The notes beneath the pieces are model-generated. The model saw nothing but the letters and a program-made list of their open reading frames with translations, was not told the origin of the DNA and searched no databases. DNA of 15,522 nt, from positions 1 through 15,522 of the forward strand of contig JAXDJJ010000031.1 in assembly GCA_034665745.1 (NCBI GenBank), written 5' to 3'. Within the stretch, counting starts at the first letter, position 1. Every line of letters starts with the position of its first letter. The position numbers were made by a program, and so were the translations under genes. This DNA is from JAXDJJ01 sp034665745. Its GTDB lineage: Bacteria > Actinomycetota > CADDZG01 > WHSQ01. Below, in pieces: positions 1-4,502 of the stretch.

Positions 1-859
1 CGGGACTGAACTTCTCTGCGTTCGAGATCAGGTTGGTAAGGATCTGACGGATCTTCACCTGGTCCGCTTGGATGAGAAGCTCAGCGGGCCCTTCGACCTT
101 GATCTCTCGACCACGCGTCATAGCGCCGAGATCGACGATCGTTTCTTCCACGATCCTCTTGAGGTCGACGGACTCCAGCTCCAACTCCGTGGCGCCGGTT
201 TCGATCCATTCGGCCTCGCGGAACGAACGGATGATCGAGGCCATGTTCGCGGCGTTCCGCGAGATCGTGTTCGCCCACTCCTTGATCGTGGCCGCATCCA
301 GAGCATCGGCGCGGTCTGCCAGCGTGTCGGCGAACCCTTGTACGACGGTGACGGGCGTCATCAACTCGTGGGCTAGGGACGACAGCGTGTCCGAATGCGG
401 TTCGATCTCGACCTCGATGTCATCGACCACACGCAGATCGGGAGGCGTAGCGAATCCGCCGCCTTGAGAAGGGTCCCGGGGGCATAGCTCGAGGAGCATC
501 TGAACGATCTTGTGGGCCGGTTCGCCCTTCTCCAGATAGGCGTCCGCACCCGCGGCCAGAGCCTCTTTCTCCATCTGCGACGCGTCGAACCCAGAGAGGA
601 CAAGGATCTTCGTGTCAGGGTTGCCCTTCTTTATCGCGGGGATCGCCTCGAGCCCATCCATCACCGGCATCGCGAGGTCGATCACGACCGCGTCGGGCTT
701 GTGACTGTCCGACAGCGATAGTGCCTCGGCGCCGTCACCGGCTTCGCCAACGATCTCGAAGCCGCCTTCGAGCTCGAGAGCCATCCGAACCAGCATCCGG
801 ATCTCGGGGGTGTCGTCCGCCAGCACGACACGACACGGATTCTGGATAAGTGCCTCCAT
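1..859 (-). CDS. Receiver-histidine kinase hybrid (C-terminus cut by window edge)
   Basis: Two-component signalling protein; about 286 codons are visible before the left window edge. The N-terminal receiver domain (residues about 9-125) has the acidic pair D15/D16, the phospho-acceptor D61 in VVIDLAMPVMDG, S89 and K111. A linker follows, then a HisKA dimerisation/phospho-acceptor helix with the H-box SSLAHELMTPV (H164). The visible part ends at the start of the ATPase domain, with N-box ISNAEKFSP. There is no transmembrane segment, so the protein is cytoplasmic. The receiver-before-kinase order suggests it is controlled by another kinase, or that it phosphorylates its own receiver. It starts 19 nt after the zinc-ribbon gene, so the two are probably cotranscribed. 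The stimulus is unknown. The ATG at 859 is the start that includes the complete first beta strand of the receiver; upstream there is a GGAAG about 10 nt away. Confidence 0.9.
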   Translation of the reverse strand, partial: MEALIQNPCRVVLADDTPEIRMLVRMALELEGGFEIVGEAGDGAEALSLSDSHKPDAVVIDLAMPVMDGLEAIPAIKKGNPDTKILVLSGFDASQMEKEALAAGADAYLEKGEPAHKIVQMLLELCPRDPSQGGGFATPPDLRVVDDIEVEIEPHSDTLSSLAHELMTPVTVVQGFADTLADRADALDAATIKEWANTISRNAANMASIIRSFREAEWIETGATELELESVDLKRIVEETIVDLGAMTRGREIKVEGPAELLIQADQVKIRQILTNLISNAEKFSP

Positions 860-878
860 ATTTTGCCCGCTTCCGGGT

Positions 879-1064
879 CTAGGTTCCTTGAGAATCTTTC
901 TTGGCCGCGAGAGTCAAGACTTCGTCCAGGGCGATCGTGTCGCCCTCGCGCTCCCACCATTTCGCCTCGCAGCGACGACACGAGAAGAACTCGACCGTGT
1001 CGTCTCCCGTCAGGTGCAACTGGATCTCGGTGCAATCTTTCGCATGACACTGTGGACATTCCAT
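879..1064 (-). CDS. Small zinc-ribbon protein (61 aa)
   Basis: A 61-residue protein with two CxxC knuckles, CPQC (C3, C6) and CRRC (C29, C32), separated by a beta-rich stretch. This is the pattern of a TFIIS-like zinc ribbon, followed by a short helical tail. Such folds bind one zinc ion and serve as nucleic-acid or protein adaptors. Nothing here shows the actual partner. The start is well supported: GGGGAGG lies 6 nt before the ATG (positions 1071-1077). It sits 19 nt upstream of the receiver-kinase gene, so a role in the same signalling output is possible but is only inferred from position. No enzyme motif is visible. Confidence 0.75.
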   Translation of the reverse strand: MECPQCHAKDCTEIQLHLTGDDTVEFFSCRRCEAKWWEREGDTIALDEVLTLAAKKDSQGT

Positions 1065-1161
1065 CGCAAGCCTCCCCTGTGATCCCTAGCGAGTCATAGT
1101 CTCGCCAAATAGGGCCGGAGGGGACATGGCCCGACAGGATGATTCCAAACCCCAAAAGGGA

Positions 1162-1461
1162 CTAGTCACCCAAATCGTCCGATTCCAAAGTTGGCAGTTC
1201 TCGCCCTATGTAGCGGGAGCGGAGCTTCCCTCCGTCTCGATAGTAGGCGTACCAGTACGGGCCGTGGGGGCACGACTTGCAGTTCGGCTTGCCACAGCGC
1301 ACGGACTCCAGACGGTAGGTGACCCCCTGCTCGCCCTCGTCCTGGGCTGCGAAGTCGTCTCCCAGAGCGACGAGCAGGCCCCGGACGAAGATCGCTACCC
1401 GTCGAAGGTCGTGCCGGTCGAGGCGCCGGAGATCGGTATAGAGCTGCCGGTCGAGACTCAT
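1162..1461 (-). CDS. Small DUF6788-like Cys-motif protein (99 aa)
   Basis: A 99-aa protein. Residues 1-40 are helical and basic. Residues 49-87 carry the signature VRCGKPNCKSCPHGPYWYAY followed by RDGGKLRSRYIG. The Cys positions are C56, C61 and C64, and H66 could be a fourth ligand. The CGKPxC...HGPYWY...GG+.RSRYIG pattern matches my memory of the DUF6788 family, often found in phages, plasmids and accessory DNA; its biochemical role is unknown. By resemblance it could bind nucleic acid through a metal-stabilised loop. The gene is 30 nt downstream of the DUF3499-like gene, and an inverted repeat overlaps its start codon, which suggests its own control within the operon. Confidence 0.65.
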   Translation of the reverse strand: MSLDRQLYTDLRRLDRHDLRRVAIFVRGLLVALGDDFAAQDEGEQGVTYRLESVRCGKPNCKSCPHGPYWYAYYRDGGKLRSRYIGRELPTLESDDLGD

Positions 1462-1484
1462 CTTAGGTAGCAGCCTACCTAAGA
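1461..1484. promoter_or_regulatory. 10-bp inverted repeat, DtxR/IdeR-box-like, overlapping a start codon
   Basis: Perfect inverted repeat: TCTTAGGTAG (1461-1470), loop CAGC, CTACCTAAGA (1475-1484). Read on the minus strand the core is TTAGGTAGGCTGCTACCTAA. This closely resembles the actinobacterial iron box TTAGGTTAGGCTAACCTAA but is one base longer. The last base of the arm is the A of the ATG at 1461. It can act as a DNA operator, or as an mRNA hairpin that hides the start of the DUF6788-like gene. There is no T-run, so it is not an intrinsic terminator. Confidence 0.55.
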
Positions 1485-1491
1485 CTCCCGG

Positions 1492-1800
1492 CTAGGCGCT
1501 GTAGCCGAAGAACAGCTGCTTGCGGGTAGTGACGGGCTCGATGTCATCGTCGGAGCCAGCGGTCGAGTGCTCCGGGCGATCCCCGGCGACGAACAGCGGC
1601 GGCTCGGCTCGAGCATCTTCTAAGACCCACCCCTGGGGGGGCCGGAGTCGTTCGGCGCACGGGACGCACAGGACGTAGACGTGCGGCGAGACTTGGCCCG
1701 TGTGCGGCGGATCCTCGAGCAGAGCGAGCCTCTCGGCGTAGTCGTAACCGAGCACGGCAGCGCCCGTGCGGGTGCATCCAGGCTTCGAGCAGACAGTCAT
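1492..1800 (-). CDS. DUF3499-like actinobacterial Cys4 protein (102 aa)
   Basis: A 102-aa protein with an N-terminal CSKPGC pair (C4, C9) and a second pair in YVLCVPCAERL (C45, C48), followed by PPQGWVLED. This CxxxxC...LCxxCAERLxxPxGW layout is typical of the actinobacterial DUF3499 family, a presumed zinc-binding protein of unknown function. The C-terminal third (about residues 65-102) is acidic and looks disordered. In other Actinomycetota such genes lie near manB, a metallopeptidase gene, whiB and F420 genes (from memory). Here fbiC is about 12 kb away, so that neighbourhood is partly scattered. The gene follows the LAxTG protein gene after 68 nt and precedes the DUF6788-like gene by 30 nt. 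No strong Shine-Dalgarno is visible. Confidence 0.75.
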   Translation of the reverse strand: MTVCSKPGCTRTGAAVLGYDYAERLALLEDPPHTGQVSPHVYVLCVPCAERLRPPQGWVLEDARAEPPLFVAGDRPEHSTAGSDDDIEPVTTRKQLFFGYSA

Positions 1801-1852
1801 CCACGCAGGCTAATCAGTTGATGCCGCGAATCCGTGGATATCGCCGCGACCT

Positions 1853-1869
1853 GCGCGCTCCGGGCGCGC
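1853..1869 (-). other. GC-rich hairpin at the 3' end of the LAxTG gene
   Basis: GCGCGC (1853-1858) and GCGCGC (1864-1869) are separated by a 5-nt loop and end on the stop codon of the LAxTG gene. No U-run follows in either direction, so this is at most an mRNA 3' stabiliser or a weak pause site. Confidence 0.25.
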
Positions 1870-2177
1870 TAGCGGCGGATCGGGTGTGGTTTCGCTTGGC
1901 GGCTGAGGTAGAGAGTGCCGCCGCCGATCAGGATGAGGGTGTAGGCGAGTGCCAACCACGGCCTCAGATCGAACCCGGTGTTGGCCAGACCTTCCGAACC
2001 GACCGACGGCTGCACGATGGTCGTGCCGGTGGTTCCGGTCGACGTGCCCCCCGTGGTGGTGGCCGGCGCATTCGGGTCGATGACGGGATCGAAGGGATCT
2101 TTCTGAGCCAGAGCCGGCCCCGCCGCGAGCGCGATGCAGGTGATGGCCAGCAGTACAACCACAGTCGCTCGTCTCAT
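1869..2177 (-). CDS. Small exported protein with LAxTG sorting signal (sortase E-type substrate)
   Basis: A 102-aa protein built almost only of export and anchoring signals. Residues 1-24 form a signal peptide (basic MRR start, hydrophobic core, cleavage likely after PALA). Residues 25-61 are a Pro/Thr/Gly-rich linker. Residues 64-68 are LANTG, followed by a hydrophobic segment (about 72-91) and a basic tail ending PHPIRR. LAxTG is the recognition motif of class E sortases in high-GC Actinomycetota, so the predicted fate is covalent attachment to peptidoglycan. The mature surface part would be only about 40 residues, with no recognisable domain. It could instead simply stay in the membrane. 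The gene leads a run of minus-strand genes and is divergent from the hydrolase gene. Confidence 0.75.
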   Translation of the reverse strand: MRRATVVVLLAITCIALAAGPALAQKDPFDPVIDPNAPATTTGGTSTGTTGTTIVQPSVGSEGLANTGFDLRPWLALAYTLILIGGGTLYLSRQAKPHPIRR

Positions 2178-2206
2178 GCATCCAGCGTACGCTCGCGCCG
2201 GAACTA

Positions 2207-2232
2207 ATCAAGACTGCGTGTGATCAAGACTG
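2207..2232. repeat. Short direct repeat ATCAAGACTG upstream of the hydrolase gene
   Basis: ATCAAGACTG occurs at 2207-2216 and again at 2223-2232, a 16-bp period, in the 67-bp gap between two divergent genes. It ends 12 bp before the hydrolase ATG. It could be a regulator site or a small duplication; nothing else supports either reading. Confidence 0.3.
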
Positions 2233-2244
2233 GGAGCGAATGCC

Positions 2245-3054
2245 ATGCCTATCGCAGATCTAGGCGACATCCAGGTCAACTATTCGGAGTTCGGCGACGG
2301 GCCCCCGTGCGTCGGGATCATGGGCTTCTCGCTGGACAAGACGTTCTGGTCTCCCCAGGTTCCGGCAGTGACTTCCGCGGGACGGCGTTTCATCACGTTC
2401 GACAACCGCGGGATCTCTCGCTCGACCGGCCCGCTGATCTCGACGATCGACGAGATGGCCAACGACACCTTGCGTTTGATGGATCACCTCGAGATCGAGC
2501 GGGCCGCCGTCTTCGGCGTTTCGATGGGCAGCACGATCGCCCAACGTTTGACCCTCGATCACCCCGACCGCGTCGAGGCTTTGATCCTTGGCGTGACCTG
2601 GGGTCGACCGATCGAATACATGCGCCGGCAGCACGAGGTCACTCGCAGGATCCTCGAAGTCGCTCCCGAGGAACTTCTCGAAGCCTCCTTGCTCAAGATG
2701 TTCAGCCCGCGATTCTTCGAGATGGGCCGCGACATGATCGACCAGATGATCAAGTCGTTCGAACGGGACGGCGGGCCCGACGAGCGAGCGGTTGCCGTCC
2801 TCAGAGCCCAGCTCGACGCGTTGGACAAGTTCGATGCCATCGACGAGCTACCGAACATCAAGTGCCCAACCCTTGTCCTCGGCGGCAAGATCGACATGAT
2901 CGTCCCGGGCTTCGGCTCGGAAGAGGTCGCGGCCGCGATCCCGGGGGCCGAATTGAAGATGTTCGAGACCGGGCATGGCTGCATGATCGAAGAGATGGCG
3001 GACTTCAACGAGGCCGTAACGAGCTTCCTGAACGCTCATCCTTCGACTTCTTAG
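2245..3054 (+). CDS. Alpha/beta hydrolase
   Basis: A 269-aa cytoplasmic alpha/beta-hydrolase fold protein, the normal length for single-domain members. The nucleophile elbow is GVSMGS (S93), the acid is D217 in GGKIDMIVP, and the catalytic histidine is H244 in ETGHG. The strand-turn FDNRGISRSTGP (52-63) is typical of the haloperoxidase/3-oxoadipate enol-lactonase-like branch. A helical cap lies at about 120-200. The substrate cannot be told: it may be an ester, lactone or other small molecule. There is no signal peptide. The ATG at 2245 has GGGAG about 8 nt upstream and begins exactly at the first strand of the family. It is a lone plus-strand gene, divergent from the LAxTG gene, with no partner gene downstream. 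Confidence 0.88.
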   Translation: MPIADLGDIQVNYSEFGDGPPCVGIMGFSLDKTFWSPQVPAVTSAGRRFITFDNRGISRSTGPLISTIDEMANDTLRLMDHLEIERAAVFGVSMGSTIAQRLTLDHPDRVEALILGVTWGRPIEYMRRQHEVTRRILEVAPEELLEASLLKMFSPRFFEMGRDMIDQMIKSFERDGGPDERAVAVLRAQLDALDKFDAIDELPNIKCPTLVLGGKIDMIVPGFGSEEVAAAIPGAELKMFETGHGCMIEEMADFNEAVTSFLNAHPSTS

Positions 3055-3199
3055 GTAACACAACCGTACCCAACCAACTTTTGTAATCCACACCCCCCAC
3101 AAGCCCCTGACCAGCACTTTTCACAGGTTGTCCCCAAACCAAGCACCCCGCGCCGACATATCGCCCGAACTCAAGCAACCCCACCCAAGTAGGTCCTGC
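3055..3199. other. Gene-free C-rich, G-poor stretch
   Basis: No open frame here looks coding. The plus strand is rich in C and A and very poor in G; for example 3061-3120 has only about five Gs. It contains TTTTCACAGGTTGTCCCC (3118-3135). It leads directly into the structured region and may hold its promoter, but I see no convincing -35/-10 pair. Confidence 0.4.
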
Positions 3200-3205
3200 G
3201 GCCAA

Positions 3206-3233
3206 AGAGTCAAAGGCGAAGAGTCAAAGGCGA
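3206..3233 (+). repeat. Two tandem copies of a 14-bp repeat
   Basis: AGAGTCAAAGGCGA occurs at 3206-3219 and 3220-3233, perfect and back to back, at the presumed 5' end of the structured RNA. Each copy contains GAGTCA, the exact complement of TGACTC at 3335-3340. Confidence 0.85.
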
Positions 3234-3333
3234 AAGCGGCAGCAAGGGAAAGACCAATGGTCCCGGGCCCGGGTGGCCCCACATGGTGAGTTGTTGTCCT
3301 CAGCTTGCGCCCAGCGAAAGCTCAGCGCGATAA

Positions 3334-3400
3334 CTGACTCCCAGATGAGCTCGACATGACATACAGCGTCGCTCAGCGACGCTAGGTGTCATCTAGTCAG
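3334..3400 (+). other. Nested three-part hairpin
   Basis: Three helices stack on one axis: CTGACT/AGTCAG (3334-3339/3395-3400), ATGACA/TGTCAT (3356-3361/3387-3392) and AGCGTCGC/GCGACGCT (3365-3372/3376-3383) with loop TCA. In all, 20 base pairs are perfect Watson-Crick. Confidence 0.75.
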
Positions 3401-3438
3401 AGATCCGGCGCCGCACTGACGAGGGTGGTCTTCGGGTA

Positions 3439-3559
3439 GTCGCCGGAAGCGGGCCGTCCTGGAGGGCGCATCACCCGGGCATGGGGCAAGCCCCGCGAGC
3501 AACTGTTCAGGTGTGGATCAGAGTGCCGCGACCCGGAAGGATGGTCCGCTTCCGGCGAC
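3439..3559 (+). other. Perfect 14-bp long-range stem enclosing smaller hairpins
   Basis: GTCGCCGGAAGCGG (3439-3452) pairs exactly with CCGCTTCCGGCGAC (3546-3559) across 93 nt. Inside are CGTCC-TGGA-GGGCG (3455-3468, with one G-U), GGGG-CAAG-CCCC (3483-3494) and GGATCA with TGGTCC (3515-3520/3542-3547, with one G-U); the last overlaps the outer stem by 2 nt. Confidence 0.75.
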
Positions 3560-3584
3560 GGAGGAAGGACCGGACGAGGAAAAA

Positions 3585-3639
3585 GTTGTACCCCGCAGTG
3601 GCTTTCAGCCGGAGCTTACTCACCTCTACGGGGTACGGC
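3585..3639 (+). other. Hairpin with perfect 8-bp base
   Basis: GTACCCCG (3588-3595) pairs with CGGGGTAC (3629-3636). The stem extends outward through two G-U pairs to G3585/C3639. Inside are GGCT-TTC-AGCC (3600-3610) and GAG-CTTA-CTC (3613-3622). Confidence 0.65.
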
Positions 3640-3653
3640 CTCAGGATAAGCGG

Positions 3654-3667
3654 CCCGCGAGCGCGGG
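3654..3667 (+). other. Short GC-rich hairpin near the RNA 3' end
   Basis: CCCGC-GAGC-GCGGG. It could end the structured RNA or sit in the 3' end of the convergent dioxygenase mRNA. There is no U-run on either strand, so an intrinsic terminator is not supported. Confidence 0.4.
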
Positions 3668-3701
3668 AGCAAGAGCTTCAGAACAGATTTCTTCGCGTTC
3701 C

Positions 3702-4502
3702 CTACAGGTAGCTGCGGAGGGCCCAGAGCTCGGGATAGAAGCGCTTGTCCAGAGTGGTGCGCAGATACGACGCTCCGGTCGAGCCGCCGGTGCCGGTCTT
3801 GGATCCGATCATCCGCTCGACCATCAAGACGTGACGCTGGCGCCACAACGAGAAGAGCTCGTCGTAGGTGAGCAGCGACTCCGAGAGATAGAAGACATCG
3901 AGCAGCTCACTCTTGTCGCGCGCCATCGTCAACAGACTCCCCCGCCGGGCGATCTCGTCCTCCACCGGCATCGGAAGTCCGCGGCCCTCGAGCAATGCCA
4001 GGAATCCATCCCACAGGGTTGGGTCCGACAGTCGTTTTTCGAGGCGCGCACGTTCGTCATCGTCGAGATCGAGCCGTCCCACATAGCCGGGATCCTTGCT
4101 CCCCGACAGGAACTCGATCTCACGGAACTGAACCGACTGGAATCCACTCGCCGGCGAGATGTGTGTCCGGAACTCGAGGAAATCTTGCGGCGACATCGTC
4201 TCCAGAACCTCGATCTGTTCGATCAGGACGCGCTGGATCGCGTGCACCCGTTGCAAGTAGTGGCGGGAAGCGTGGACGTCGTCGGCGAACAGGGCATCGC
4301 GGATCGTTTCGAGCTCGAACAGGACCTGCTTGAACCAGAGCTCGAAGACCTGATGGATCTGGATGAACAAGAGCTCGTCGTGGGCCGGGGGGTCGGACAG
4401 CAGGTGCTGCTGGTCCAACAACCCGTCGATCCTCAGGTAGGAGCCGTATGACAGCTTGCGGTCGGCCTCACCGAACGCGGGGCGACGTGACTCGGAGGTC
4501 AG
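3702..4502 (-). CDS. kynA: Tryptophan 2,3-dioxygenase (possible CTG start)
   Basis: Haem enzyme of the kynurenine pathway that oxidises L-tryptophan to N-formylkynurenine. Using the CTG at 4502 as residue 1 (266 aa), the family marks are LSYGSYLRI (17-25; this helix completes the active site of the neighbouring subunit), the haem-pocket FIQIHQVFELWFK (H50), SPASGFQSVQFREIEFL (carboxylate-binding Arg), and near the C-terminus RHVLMVERMIGSKTGTGGSTG with the haem-ligand His. There is no ATG, GTG or TTG in frame before the LSYGSYL helix. The first TTG (4421) would delete it. The only codon left upstream is a CTG directly after the L,D-transpeptidase stop, with AAGGG about 9 nt before it. No other kynurenine gene is nearby. 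The function is firm; the start is not. Confidence 0.9.
   Translation of the reverse strand: MTSESRRPAFGEADRKLSYGSYLRIDGLLDQQHLLSDPPAHDELLFIQIHQVFELWFKQVLFELETIRDALFADDVHASRHYLQRVHAIQRVLIEQIEVLETMSPQDFLEFRTHISPASGFQSVQFREIEFLSGSKDPGYVGRLDLDDDERARLEKRLSDPTLWDGFLALLEGRGLPMPVEDEIARRGSLLTMARDKSELLDVFYLSESLLTYDELFSLWRQRHVLMVERMIGSKTGTGGSTGASYLRTTLDKRFYPELWALRSYL

Larger units (their letters stand above)
3200..3690 (+). ncRNA. Candidate large structured RNA of unassigned family
   Basis: About 490 nt without a credible protein gene but dense in complementary segments: tandem repeats at 3206-3233; stem 3293-3298 with 3329-3334 enclosing a possible pseudoknot; CTGACT 3334-3339 with AGTCAG 3395-3400; ATGACA 3356-3361 with TGTCAT 3387-3392; AGCGTCGC 3365-3372 with GCGACGCT 3376-3383; a perfect 14-bp stem 3439-3452 with 3546-3559; GTACCCCG 3588-3595 with CGGGGTAC 3629-3636; and CCCGC 3654-3658 with GCGGG 3663-3667. 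Several helices need G-U pairs that exist only if the plus strand is transcribed. Large bacterial RNA classes worth testing are HEARO/omega RNA, GOLLD, raiA and group II intron remnants; I cannot confirm any. No reverse transcriptase, IscB or TnpB gene is in the window. The ends are approximate. It is convergent with the dioxygenase gene. Confidence 0.6.

Noticed and set aside
2220..3086. 288-codon frame overlapping the alpha/beta hydrolase
   Set aside because: Out-of-frame, Arg/Asp/Pro-rich translation; the overlapping frame carries the complete hydrolase triad.
3561..3575. GAGGAAGGACCGGAC, similar to the RNase P RNA element GAGGAAAGUCCGGAC
   Set aside because: None of the other universal RNase P segments, such as the ACAGAA partner in proper context, could be placed around it; the match is short and imperfect.
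3200..3690. Group II intron or retron
   Set aside because: No reverse transcriptase gene in the window and no recognisable domain V hairpin; only a degenerate remnant remains possible.
3654..3690. Intrinsic terminator at the GC-rich hairpin
   Set aside because: No T-run follows on either strand.
3702..4421. Dioxygenase starting at the TTG at 4421
   Set aside because: This would delete the conserved LSYGSYL active-site helix, which is encoded just upstream in the same frame.
3513..4451. Long plus-strand open frame (312 codons) across the structured region and the dioxygenase
   Set aside because: Most of it is exactly antisense to the well-recognised tryptophan dioxygenase, and the translation has no recognisable family features; it is a high-GC shadow.
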